From Kalaharituber pfeilii (lineage: Eukaryota; Ascomycota; Pezizomycetes; Pezizales; Pezizaceae), in assembly GCA_015179045.1 (NCBI GenBank), contig WHUZ01000064.1, positions 297,355 to 361,354 on the forward strand: a DNA stretch of 64,000 nt, given 5' to 3'. The notes beneath the pieces are model-generated. The model was given only the letters and a program-made list of their open reading frames with translations. It searched no databases and was not told the origin of the DNA. Within the stretch, counting starts at the first letter, position 1. Each line of letters begins with the position of its first letter. Shown piece by piece: positions 43,113 through 53,951 of this stretch. The position numbers and the translations under genes are program-made.

Positions 43113-44403
43113 CTAGCCGAAAAAATAAGTATCCGGACAGGCGACCAATGCATATTATGCGCTATGCAGTTTTTGGTATAAACTAGCATATTTTTGTATG
43201 GTTGGCTCCTTAGACCAGTCCAAATTTCATGATAGCGTCCAATTTTTATTATGTCAGAAGTATCCGGACAGCTGACATAATGAATTTGGGTCTTCTCCGC
43301 AATTCTGGAGACCCCCATCATACAGCAGCGGAATAAATACAAGAACAAGGTAATATATACAAGGACGGCAAGCAACAACAGTCCGGGTAAAGACTCAATT
43401 ATCATACTAAGTAAGATACTAATATTCTTGTAGGTGCTAAAATAGCCCCCCTGGAAAAGAACAGCCATTGTTGGCCTACATTGAGGTATTCGCATACCAA
43501 ATAGCCCAAGCAAAGTTTTTATCAATAAGAACAATATCTAGAATAATGAAGATACTGAAATCAATTGCACTGACATCATTGAGAGTGGAGTTTTGAGAGC
43601 TTCACATATGCATCAGCTACAAATCTTGAAGTTGTAATAAATTACATAACAGAGTACTACAACTGGAGGTAGGTCACTACGGGGTGTTTTCACTGCTATT
43701 GCAGTGCTCTTCTGTAGCCTGTTCCAGAGGCTTTTCGGGAAGTTTTTGCGGAGGCTGTTCCAGAGGCTGTTCCGGAGGCTGTTCCGGAGGCTGTTCCGAA
43801 GGCTATTCTGGATGCTGTTTGAGAAGCTGTTCGAGTAGCTGTTTAAGAGGGTGTTCCGGAGGCTGTTCAGAGGCTGTTCAGAGGCTGTTTCGGAAGTCGT
43901 ACCGGAGGTCGTACCGGAGGTCGTTCCGGAGGCAACTTTCCAGGCCGTTTCGGAGGCTGTTTCGTGCGCTGTTTCGGAGGCTGTTTCGGAGGCTGTTTGA
44001 GCTCGAACAGCCTCTTAAACAGTATTTCAATGGTCTCTAAAAAAGCCCTGAAGAGCAGTCTCGAAATCTTAGGATCTATCAGAATAGTAGTCAGGCTATC
44101 AGAATAGTAAGTTTTGATCATTATAATGCCTGAACCTGCACTTATCGTAGTTGCCTGCAGTGCCATTTTTATATTTCTAGTAAAAGACTTACATCTATTT
44201 GCGCTGTCCTCATACGTAGGTATAGGACTGTTGGTGCTGCAAGTCCCAAATTCGTTATGTCAGCTGTCCTATTACTTCTGACATAATAAAATCCACACTG
44301 AGTGTCATAGCCAAGCATACGAAAATATGCTAGTTTATGCCAAAAACTGCATAGCGCATAATATGCATGTATCCCCTGTCCGGATACTTATTTTTTCGGC
44401 TAG
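43113..44403. mobile_element. Palindromic mariner-like element nested in the MULE-like element
   Basis: The ends CTAGCCGAAAAAATAAGTAT and its inverse continue as ~90-bp arms (..CCGGACAGG..GCGCTATGCAG..). TA lies at 43111-43112 and 44404-44405. The intact right arm of the outer element shows the empty site ACTATATTATTTAG. It contains a second inner inverted repeat (TTATGTCAGAAGTATCCGGA near 43235; partner near 44250-44290). No transposase is recognised. Confidence 0.87.
43690..44015. repeat. 12-bp tandem repeat (GAGGCTGTTCCG)
   Basis: About 25 irregular copies of GAGGCTGTTYCG. The same motif in inverse form occurs in the LINE B 5' UTR (14250-14360). The open frame here is low-complexity and not called as a gene. 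Confidence 0.8.
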
Positions 44404-45214
44404 TATTATTTAGTCTATTCATAATATTACATAGCATTGTACGCCAATGCAATAAATCCTTAATTCTACTCATATATAGTGAAATATGCAACCATTGAAC
44501 CTTCAATATAGTTGCATATTCAATATATAATTTCTAGTCACATATTTTTTTCAAGTTCGCAATAAAATATGCTATCAGAATATTATATTAATGCAGTAAG
44601 AACTTTATTTAATCCATTTTAATATTGTGGTTCTATGTAATATTCTCGTATTATGAACTTGAAATAAAATATGCAACTAGAATGTAAAATATATAACCAG
44701 AATATATATACAATATGCAACTAGATATATATAATATATGCGACAAGATATATTGTATTATATGTCAATATGCGGCTACATTGAAGTTCAATAGTCACAT
44801 ATTTCACTAGAATCAATGCCTTATTGCATTGAAATGTCATGATATGTAATATTATGAATAGACTAAATAATATAGTATTAGTTGATCATCCAAAACTTGA
44901 ACAGGGGAAAAATCTCAGTGGCGTCATGAAAACAGGGGAAAAAAAAGGTTTTCTGCTTGGAAAACTGGTTGTATGATATGTAGTCTGTCCGGTTTGAGAC
45001 AAGTTTACAACCCAAATATAACCAAATCAGACTAGTGTAGCCGAGTGTGTTGGCCGGCCCAAGATCGCGTGGAATATTTAGGTGACTATCTAATCTTGCC
45101 GTGCATGCAAAGTATCTGACTGCTCATAAATTGAAAAGCGATAAGATTAATTCCCTTGTCACAGCAAAATCCTTATCTCGTGTTCGCCTGGTGTCACGGT
45201 TGAGGATCTCAGCT

Positions 45215-45369
45215 ATGCTTGCCTCCGAGCATTGAGGGTCTACACCCAGGGGCCCCGCCATGGCGAACAGCTGCGAGCGGGGTTTTTTTTTATTTTTATT
45301 TTTTTTTTTTTTTTATCATTACTCGCGTGCCGCCCTATGGGCTATGGCGATGCGAGCGGGGTTACGTGA

Positions 45370-45413
<44 letters not shown>
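45215..45413 (+). mobile_element. Family-A retroposon (longer form) hosting a family-B retroposon
   Basis: Flanked by GGATCTCAGCT (45204-45214, 45414-45424). It begins ATGCTTGCCTCCGAGC, has the A tail GCCATGGCGAACAGCTGCGA and a poly(A) of ~40, and is split at 45283 by a B copy. Confidence 0.93.
45283..45350 (-). mobile_element. Ultrashort family-B retroposon inside a family-A retroposon, 11-bp TSD
   Basis: On the minus strand TCGCCATAGCCCATAGGGCG..GAGTAATGAT plus an interrupted poly(A), flanked by TGCGAGCGGGG (45272-45282, 45351-45361), itself part of the A tail. Confidence 0.95.
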
Positions 45414-45415
<2 letters not shown>

Positions 45416-45424
45416 ATCTCAGCT

Positions 45425-46310
45425 GTTATGTCGTGGAGACTGCTAATTCGTGCACTAGTGCGCGCTTCACAGGAGTTATCGTAAGACAGTAATGTGACTT
45501 CAGCGTGGCAACCAGCTGAATACGGGTACCTTATGTATTTTCAGCGTGAGGCACCAAGTAGCCAAGATAGGCGGGGCAGGCAAGGTGAAGCATGTAATGT
45601 AGTTTCTCGAATAAGACAGTATTTTAGAGGGCTACCAGACTGCACGTCGGACCATAAGACAGCATTCTTACTCGCAGATTTATACGATATGTCGATGCCG
45701 CTCTCATTTTGGAGTCAGGCTACCCCAATCGTAGGCCTCGTAACCGTTAATGTTGCCAATGACCTTCCTGCCTAAGCCTAGCCTGAGGGCTATGCTTCCC
45801 TGGGGCCCTTTGCACAACCACGAGCTTGAAAACTTGAATGCTGTTTCCGACGTTCGCTCTAGTTTTTCTGCATTAGCAGGGCGGCGAGCGTGCCGTGCAG
45901 CTGGGCGTCAGCCAAGGATCTGCCATCGCAGTTCCCGGATCGGGGCGAATTGAGAGGAGGTGTAGGGTATTAGGTGGTACAGGATGAGATTGGATATTCC
46001 GCACATGATATTTTTGCGTGGGGTGATGAACCGTTCACTGATTACCAAATGTATCACAAAGCGTTTGAATGACTCAATGGTGAAGCGCATCTCAGCTCGA
46101 CCATGGCTTAGGAGATGAGATAAATAGAGATGGCTGTCAAGCGTCCAGAACATGACATTCTTCCAATATTGGATCCAAAGGCTTCAGCGTTGACGGATCT
46201 TGACCCGCCGTGCCTGCAATCTTTATATTCTGTCCTGAACTCCTAGCTCCTCCATCTGAAGGCGAAGCCACGAAAAACAACTATAATCGCAACATTTCCG
46301 GAGTCCGAAC
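45425..46310. other. Intergenic; upstream of the oxidase gene
   Basis: No coding homology seen. TTTATATTC at ~46222 is a possible TATA element ~85 bp before the ATG at 46311. Confidence 0.45.
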
Positions 46311-48744
46311 ATGTCTTCCTCAGATACCTCTTTGTCAGGCCCGCCTCGCTTCCTGACCCGCCTCCTTCCCTTTGTGCTATGTGCTGTACAGCTCGTTTCG
46401 ACCGTCACAGCATACCCACCCTTTTCACGCAGCGCCGATCATGAGTCCCTTCCACTGCGCATATCCACTCGGAGCAACCTCGCCGCTTCTGCCCCCGCCA
46501 ACATCCACCTCAACCACTACCCACCTCGGCTTCTTGATGCACGCTCCGAACCCTCCACCGACCTTCCTGCTGGATCCTCTATATCTGTGACTTTCGGCTC
46601 CTGCGATGCTTCGAACCCTACTGACGCCCACCATCACATTGCCAACACAATTCACCCTGACAAGCAGGAGGTGGATGACGAAAAGCGGCTGATATGGCTT
46701 ATTCCCAAGGACGTGCCTCCTGAGGGATGTATCTCTGCCTGGGACTCTTCTACTGGGAGACTAGTTGGACGGAGCCCACAGCTGTATGTGGAAGAGGATG
46801 GAATGCTCTTGCGGAAAAGGCGACTGGAGCGTCGTGGGATTCCTATGACAAATGAGACTGGTATAGACGCGAGTGGGCCGTGGTTTGACGGGGTGCTGGC
46901 ACTGAAGAGCCTTAATTTGACCGAGGTTGATGTCAAGAAGGCCAAACAGAAGAGTAAGTTCGGTTCCCAGAAAGTCCTTGCATGTATAGCCCTCCATCAC
47001 TGACGACCTTCCCATTCTAGAGATTGGAATCTTGGGTGGAGGAATGTCGGGCTTAATGACATCGCTATTGCTTGATTCCGCCGGGCTCAATAATTGGCAC
47101 ATCTTGGAGGCCTCAGATCGGATCGGAGGGTAAGTTGCACTGGCGTTCTCTGGATCTTATAGAGATATTCTGACTAAGCAACGCCAAGACGCGTACGGAC
47201 GCACCATTTCGCTCGGCCGGAAGAGTATCAATATCAGGGTAATTGCACTGCCACGCAACCTCGCGTACTCCCAGCAGGACCTATGATGCTAACTCTCCTT
47301 GCAGAGATGGGCCCCATGCGCTTTCCTGTATCCATCCACAGCCATACTCTCAACCTCACCATTCCCTTCAACGACCACAAGCTCGTCTTTTCCCTCGCCA
47401 CGAAGCTCAATGAGCTTAACCGCCAGGACCCGAAATACGCAGTCAAATTCATCCCTTGGTACCAATCCTCCCCTAACGGAAACAACCTTGTGTATATGGG
47501 TGGAATTCGCAAGCCCGATGGCACGGTCCCTACTATGAATGATATTGCAGAAAACCCAGACCTAGCATACAAGCCGGACAATGGGGTTGCAATGGAATCT
47601 GAGTTGGAGCATGTGGGAGAAGTAATTAATGAGCACGTGATGTCGCCGGAGAGAATGAGAGATGTTGCGGAAAACATGTTTAGGGCGCATAAGCAGTTCA
47701 TTGGTGAGTTTCCCTTCCAATTGCCGCAATCATGACCACGCTATTTCTCACATATAACCAAAGACGAGGGCCTTGACGACTTCTCCGAATTCGCCTACGT
47801 CCACAACCTCCTCGGCGCGTCCCTCAACGCCTCAGACCTGTTAGGGGCCGGGGCCGGATCCTTCTGGACCGACCTGTTTGAGAACACCTACTTTAGTGCA
47901 ACCACGTGGAAAACAATTGACCAGGGTCTGCAGCGTCTTCCCGACGCCTTCCAGCCCCTGCTCAAGAACCGTATCTCGTATGGACGCAAAGTCAGCAAGA
48001 CCTCATGGGATAATAAAAAGAAGCTGGTAAAAGTGCACTGGAAGCACGACTGGACGGACAAGAAGTTCAACACAGACGAATTTGATTACGCCGTTGTTGC
48101 CGTCCCCTTCTCCATCACTCGAGGCTGGCGCTTCGAGCCTGCCTTGCCATCTCTCATTAGCCGAGCCGTGTCCAGCCTCGGTTATGCCTCCATCTGCAAA
48201 GTCGCGCTCCACTTTAAGACCCGTTTTTGGGAACACCTCCCCAACCCAATCTACGGGGGATGCAGTATCACAGACGTCCCGGCGTCGGAAGCTTCTGCTA
48301 CCCCTCTTATGCGCTTAACTCCACCCTTCCCGGCGTCCTCCTCGCCAGCTACTCCGGATTCAAAATGGCTGACACCTTCCTCGCGGTGTCTGACAGTGAG
48401 CACGCAAAGTACATCCTCGACGCTATGGCCGAAATCCACGGCGACATTGTCTACGAGCAATACACAGGCAAGTTTAATCGCCTGTGCTGGATGTTGGACC
48501 AGTACACCCGGGTGGCTGGGCAAATCCAGAGGTTGGAGACCACAAACTGTATATTCCAGAATATTTCAAGACAGTGAACGGGATGGTGTGGGTTGGCGAG
48601 CACACGAGCTATACTCACGCGTGGATTGCGAGCGCCTTGGAGAGCGCCATCAGAGGCACCGTGCAGCTGTTATTGGAATTGGGGCTGGTGGATGAGGCGA
48701 AGGAAATCACGAAGGAATGGATGGGTAGGTGGCTCAAGGTGTAA
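46311..48744 (+). CDS. Secreted FAD-dependent L-amino acid oxidase, two frameshifts
   Basis: Exons 46311-46953, 47021-47129, 47189-47238, 47305-47703 and 47764-48744, with introns of 59-67 nt obeying GT..AG; the joins keep frame. A signal peptide lies at residues ~15-35 (LLPFVLCAVQLVSTVTA). The Rossmann motif GILGGGMSGL spans the exon 1-2 join, followed by DRIGGRVRTH. Later blocks are FDYAVVAVPFSITR, GGCSITDVP, YPSYALNSTLPGVLLASY, and the FAD C-terminal motif WVGEHTSYTHAWIASALESAIRGT. It would oxidise L-amino acids to keto acids, ammonia and hydrogen peroxide outside the cell. One base seems missing near 48280 (DVP to GVGSFCYP) and four (or one net) near 48517 (VAG to WANP). These are either sequencing errors or a recent pseudogene; all other blocks look conserved. 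Confidence 0.85.
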
Positions 48745-49146
48745 ATGTTTTTTTTGTATATCCTGTTGTATTTGTTTGTTGATGGTGTTAGCTGGAATTT
48801 CAACTCTGTTCAGTGGAAGGATACCAAATCTTTGGGTTTGAAGGCGGATTTATGTTACGGTTTCTACGAATGATGTAGTAAATATGAGGGTGTAACTTAG
48901 AACAACATTTGCAGTTTGACCTTTTGATGGGGCAGCTCTTGCTAGCACTTCTTAAAGTAAATCCTGCTTGTCTTCCATCTAACGTCTATCTGCGCTATGA
49001 GATCATGATGTTCTATCTCTAGAGGTCCATCCGGTTCAGTTGGTGGTTTGCACTGTGCTATGACCATGCCGTCAGTGTTGAACCGACGGGGTAATCCTGG
49101 CACCGATAGCACGGAGAAATTATGGGCCGACGGCTTAATTGATGAT
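48745..49146. other. 3' flank of the oxidase; no gene
   Basis: Contains the probable 3' UTR. Nothing else is recognised. Confidence 0.45.
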
Positions 49147-49148
49147 TA

Positions 49149-50979
49149 CTGTCGCTTACCTATTGGCGACCGAGCACCTATTAGTGACCGATCTCTTGGC
49201 ACTCCTCCTCGTACAACTTCTACATGCAATATCTTCGGCTTCAGGCATGCTAGCAACATGAGGTAAATTGCAGAATATACAGCAGGTACACCTGAATATT
49301 TGGAGGTTATTTGATGGCCATCCTATATATACATCTTTTGTAATTCAATGATATGCAGAGAAAGTATAGCATTCTACCCCCCTCTTGCATAGCAAAGGAT
49401 AGCATACATTAAATATTATATGACTCTCCTCAACTATAGCTCTTCACACTCTCAAGTGGCTATAGAAGAAGATAGCTAACTTGAATGGTGATAGGATAAG
49501 GCTGCTCTGAATTTCGGTAGCCTCAAAGCAGTCACTGAAATGGCCGAAAATGCCAGAAGTGCCAAAACTTCCAATATGCTCTTCTATTACTTGCAACAAG
49601 CAACTACATATACTAAAAATAACAGGATTAATAGTTATAAGACTTCTCTTATGATTGCGATAGTATGTAATATAATTAGGAGTGTTGGCTACTAGGAAAA
49701 CATCTTCAAGAATAGTATAGTATATTTCAGGACTAATAGTATTAATTGCTAAGAACAATACTCTTATGAGTGCGACAGCCCCTAGTAGGATAATAGGATT
49801 GGTAGACCTGATAGGTATCTATACCAACGATAGTATATAGCTGCAGAATTAGCTGGTATAGAAGTACCCTGACAGCTATAATAGCATATATCTAACTGAT
49901 AGAATGAGTTGATGAAATAAACTTCTTACTATATCAACATCGATAGCATATACCATAGTTGATAGAGGAGGTAAGAATAATAGTATTACTGCTATGTACA
50001 TCTATATAGGATGATATAGGGAGCAATACTAACAAAAATTTAGTATTTCTTATAGTAATATAATAAGTGGAATTGTGTCTGGATATATACTATTCTATAA
50101 TGACCTCATAGGTATAATTAGCTGTAAGAACTTCTGTCAGGGTGGTTAGTGTCTTGTTATAGGTTCACTACAACCATACGGTGGGCAGTCAGTGGATGCA
50201 CATATGCAAGTGATATATGAGCTGACAGTACTAGCAATGGTGCTAGGGACAGTGCCGGCACTGGCATTGCAGTCACATAAATGAGTGCTATATGAGTTAC
50301 GCAGAGGACTAGCATATGTAGAGCACTCAGGACAAGGCCTATAGAGAGTAATAGTACTCTGATATTGAAGTAGCAGCAATTGGTATAAATTTATGCTTGC
50401 TGATAGAATATAGCAATTAAAGAATTGGTTCATCATATATCTACTACTTTAGTTATATAAAACACTATTAATTATATCAAGAGCATAGAAATGCTGCTTT
50501 TAGAGTGGTATATTGGTTGCAGTGGGGTATATTATGTGTGCAACAGGACATACTGGCAGCTTTAGCACTTCCGGCACTTTCGAATATTTTGGTAACTGCT
50601 TTTAAGGCTACAGAAATCCACAGCGACTTATTCTACTATCATTTAGGTGAGCTACCCTTCTTCTATAGTCACTTGAGAGTACGAAGAGCTATAGTTGAGG
50701 ATAGTCATATAATATTTAGTATATGCTATCCTTTGCTATGCAAGGGGGGGGTAGAATGCTATACTTTCTCTGCATATCATTGAATTACAAAAGGTGTATA
50801 TATAGTGTGGCCATCAAATATCCTCCAAATGTTCAGGCATGCCTGCTGTATGTTCTGCAATTTACCTCATGTTGCTAGCATGCCTGACGCTGAAGATATT
50901 GCATGTGGAAGTTGTACGAGGAGGAGTGCCAAGAGATCGGTCACTAATAGGTGCTCGGTCACTAATAGGTAAGCGACAG
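49149..50979. mobile_element. Large foldback/TIR element, arms >400 bp
   Basis: The tips CTGTCGCTTACCTATT and inverse sit at TA sites (49147-49148, 50980-50981). Arms 49149-49560 and ~50560-50979 are inverted copies including TTCAGGCATGCTAGCAACATG. The centre is AT-rich with one domainless frame (50146-50436). A broken copy surrounds 19703-22100. Confidence 0.8.
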
Positions 50980-50981
50980 TA

Positions 50982-51531
50982 ACTGTGGCGTTGTGAAAAA
51001 GTTTTCTGTGCAATTGTGAGGCCGCTGCAAGGGGCATATACTGTAAATCACGGGTCCTGTATGTACTAGAAATTACCTCTGTAATTAATTAATTAATTAA
51101 TTCCACTCAAAAGCTTGATTACATTAGGTTATGGAGCCCGGCGCTCCACTAGCCATCCCCGATATTCAACACGTTACCTTATTCATCACTTGTCGCTCGT
51201 CGGAGCTCATCACTTGTTGCTCATCGGAGCTCATCACTTGTGCTGTCGAGGAGGAAAGTGGACTAGAGGGAAGAAGGAGTAAATCACTGGAATTGAACGA
51301 GGTCTGTGGATCTGACTTTCTTCAACCTTGTAACGATGATTGTATGTATTGTGTATGCTACAGAGAAGGCCTCCTCCCCGCCCTCTTGATATACCCGTAA
51401 TTCTCAAGTGCCCACTTCCTCTTTTGGTAGTCTCCTGGTTCTTCAACCCGCCGAACCTTCTAGTACCCTCTCCTCTAGCCTTCCTTTACCAGGGCACGTG
51501 AAATGCCAAGGTCCTCTCCAGGTTTGCGACA
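50982..51531. other. Probable LTR or leader of a copia-like remnant
   Basis: GCTCATCACTTGT / CATCGGAGCTCATCACTTGT repeats (51185-51245) recur at 52713-52735 right after the hAT element, directly before a gag-like frame. LTR boundaries could not be fixed. Confidence 0.4.
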
Positions 51532-51539
51532 GTGCTCAT

Positions 51540-52710
51540 TACTGAGCGGCACGAGCTAGCTCGAACATGATATTGATAACTAATCTAAACTATTCTACAG
51601 CTTCATCCTCCTCGCCGCTATCCGCTAAATTCAGTATTTCTTCTACATTTACTCCTGCTGCAAGTTCCTCCACTGCTTCCTTCAGCTCATCAACATTGAG
51701 CCAGGACTTTAAGCACATAATAGCGCTCATAGTCTCACCTTCCATTCCGTTTCGGCGCTTGTTGAGAACTTCGCCTTTTCTAAACTTTGGGGTTGCAATA
51801 TTGGAGGAGCTCTAGAAATGATGCCTTTTCTGCTAGTTTGATTGGTGAATTTGTTGAGATAAGAAAGCGGCAAAGGAGTTCACGATACGTGTTTCGGAAA
51901 AGCCCTCTGGTTTAGCTCGCTTTGTTGGAACCATCATCTCAAATGGTATTCGTCGCTTCAATTCTGTGGCTGACGCGAAAGTGGAACTGATGCATGTGAC
52001 TTCCGAAAATGGTGAAGTAACATGGATGTGGTTGTTGTTGCACGGCTTTTGGCTTGCCAAGTCTTGAAACAATGCACACATATAAAATTTCGTACTCACT
52101 ATCTGATATTTTTCGCCGCAAAATCATAAATCTTTCATACAGGTAACTATGATGATGAGAGTTCAAAACAGTATGCTGATCTTTAACTGAAGAATATTGG
52201 CCAGCTAGGCTGGCAAGAAAGGCATTATGAATTGATATAGAATTGGTTGTCATATTGATAAATTGCTAATGTAGTATAAGGAACAAGAATCTTGAAGTAT
52301 AGTATGAGGATTAAGGGTCTCGAAGTGTAGTATGAGTCTCGAAGTCTTGATATTGAGTAATAGTAAAGAGAAAAGAATTTCAAGAGGATAGAGAGAATAA
52401 AGAGGCCTAATATACACTTTTAAGATGTGCAACTTACCTTCTAAAGATCTTGAGAGATATTAAACATAAAGGACTTGATATAGGTCTATGTAATTGATAT
52501 TTATAGAAGTTGTTGGCAGGTCGAAATGAGCTCCGAGTCTCTAATTTATTACCATATTATCATAGGTATTTACAGTTTATGAAACCCTGCGCTGGCTAAG
52601 CATTTTAGCGAGCTGTCAAGAGAAACACTAGCGTGATCTTAGCTGTCTCAAAGCTCGAGCTAGCTCGCGTGGGCTCGGGCTCGAGCTGGCTCGGCTCGTG
52701 CCGCTCACTA
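51540..52710 (-). mobile_element. hAT element (TAGTGAGC family) with transposase remnant, 8-bp TSD
   Basis: TACTGAGCGGCACGAGC to GTGCCGCTCACTA, flanked by GTGCTCAT (51532-51539, 52711-52718). Its right ~250 bp is shared with the MITEs of this family. It encodes the hAT C-terminus (next entry), which ties the MITEs to hAT. Confidence 0.9.
51588..51815 (-). pseudogene. hAT transposase C-terminus
   Basis: The minus strand reads ATPKFRKGEVLNKRRNGMEG, then ETMSAIMCLKSWL, an acidic tail and stop. It resembles the end of the hAT dimerisation region (..FSKGR..RNRL..T..ALMCL.SW). The rest of the transposase is absent or unrecognisable in 51816-52430. Confidence 0.7.
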
Positions 52711-52739
52711 GTGCTCATCGGAGCTTATCACTTGTGTAA

Positions 52740-53162
52740 CCCGCTACCACCATGCCATTAGAGGGCGCCTCCTCCTCTTCCACTACAGCGAAATCTACAT
52801 CAATTCTCGATATTTCAGAAGTGCTGAAAATCACCCCTCGTATCTCAAAAAAGTTACTAAATTGAAAATTACTATCCTGTGTGGGCCATTGAAGACTACA
52901 CACCAGCTCCGGAGACAGAAGCTGCTTCAAATAGTAACTGGAAGTGAAACTGAACAACTGTTGAGCTCGAACTCAACAGAACTTGCTTTATGGCACGACA
53001 AAAGTGATAAACTACTAGACTACATCATGGAAAGCTGTGAAGATGAGCCACAACTGATGATAAGAGGAGCAACAATAGCGGCAAAAGCTTGAAAGATTCT
53101 CAAAGAGACATACGAAGGGAGAACTAGAACTCATCTTGCTGCTCTATTTTTTAATGTGGTAC
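52740..53162 (+). pseudogene. copia-type gag (UBN2-like) fragment
   Basis: The frame from 52862 reads ILCGPLKTTHQLRRQKLLQI, then ELALWHDKSDKLLDYIMESC, a stop (TGA 53090-53092) and KILKETYEGRTRTHLAALFF. This matches the gag pattern of copia elements (W..D..A...I...., A...W..L...YEG.....LF). It is cut at 53162 by a GGCC-rich MITE. Confidence 0.65.
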
Positions 53163-53417
53163 AGTACAATCAATGAATCCAACAGGCCAGGCCAGCCGAC
53201 CAGACAGGCCGTGACCTGCATTGGACTGAAACCGCCTGGACCGGCCTGATCCACATGAATCAGGCCAACCAGGCCAGTCCAGGCCAACCAGGCCAGTCCA
53301 GGCCAACCAGGCCAGTCCAGGCCATTCAGCCTAGCCCAGGCCAACCAGGGCGGTCCAGGCCATTCAGCCCGGTCCAGGCCAATTAGGCCAGTCCAGGACA
53401 ACTAGGCCGGTCCAGGG

Positions 53418-53473
53418 CTTTTTTTTTTTTTTTAATATTATTAATTGCATGCCACCTTGGGGGCTACGGCGAT
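53418..53473 (-). mobile_element. Ultrashort family-B retroposon
   Basis: A poly(T), then AATATTATTAATTGCATGCC..GGGGGCTACGGCGA, between GGTCCAGG and GGTCCAGA, which cannot be separated from the surrounding GGCC array. Confidence 0.75.
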
Positions 53474-53704
53474 GGTCCAGACCATTCAGGCCAGTCCAGG
53501 CCAGGAGGGCCGTAGAGGAGATGGATATGACTGCTTGATTCTCAGGGAGGATGGTTGGGTATTTGTGCTTAATCATTCTCATAAAGGACTAGGCTTTCAC
53601 TTTGCATTTTCTCTGCTTCACTAAAGTCATGGGTTATTGTTGTGTGCTTTTGTAAAGGGACGATTTTGTAGGTGCATAGATGCCTGTCTCCGCACCATAA
53701 GTAC

Positions 53705-53773
53705 CTTGGTCCAGGGACTCTGTCATGGCAAACAGCTGCAAGCGGGATTACGTGAAATGAAAAAAAAAAAAAA
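53705..53773 (+). mobile_element. Family-A retroposon
   Basis: CAGGGACTCTGTCATGGCAA..GCGGGATTACGTGAAATG plus poly(A). Flanks lie in or near the GGCC array. Confidence 0.75.
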
Positions 53774-53830
53774 CCAGACTGGTCCAAGCCATTCAGGCCA
53801 GTCTAGGCTACTAAGAATACCAGCCTGAAC

Positions 53831-53917
53831 CGGTCCACGCAGTTAATATAGGAATTTTAATTTGGTCTCTTATTCTAATATCAAATAATAATATATAAAT
53901 TAATGAGAAGTTAAATT

Positions 53918-53951
<34 letters not shown>

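Larger units (their letters stand above)
43029..44954. mobile_element. MULE-like long-TIR element, 11-bp TSD
   Basis: The ends GAGAAAACCTTTTTTTTTCC and the inverse GGGGAAAAAAAAGGTTTTCT continue as arms of ~150 bp (..CATGACGCCACTGAGATTTTTCC..). They are flanked by GCTTGGAAAAC (43018-43028, 44955-44965). TSD length and G-start fit Mutator-like elements. Without the nested element it is ~630 bp and non-coding. Confidence 0.85.
53171..53830. mobile_element. hAT MITE (CAATGAATCC type), rearranged
   Basis: The left end CAATGAATCCAACAGGCC is at 53171, followed by long GGCCAGTCCA/GGCCAACCA decamer arrays. The right terminus is not found. Family-B (53418-53473, minus) and family-A (53705-53773, plus) retroposons lie within. 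Confidence 0.7.

Noticed and set aside
43684..44040. 118-codon Cys/Gly-rich frame resembling a secreted peptide
   Set aside because: It is a translation of a 12-bp tandem repeat inside a palindromic transposon. Low complexity, no conserved start.
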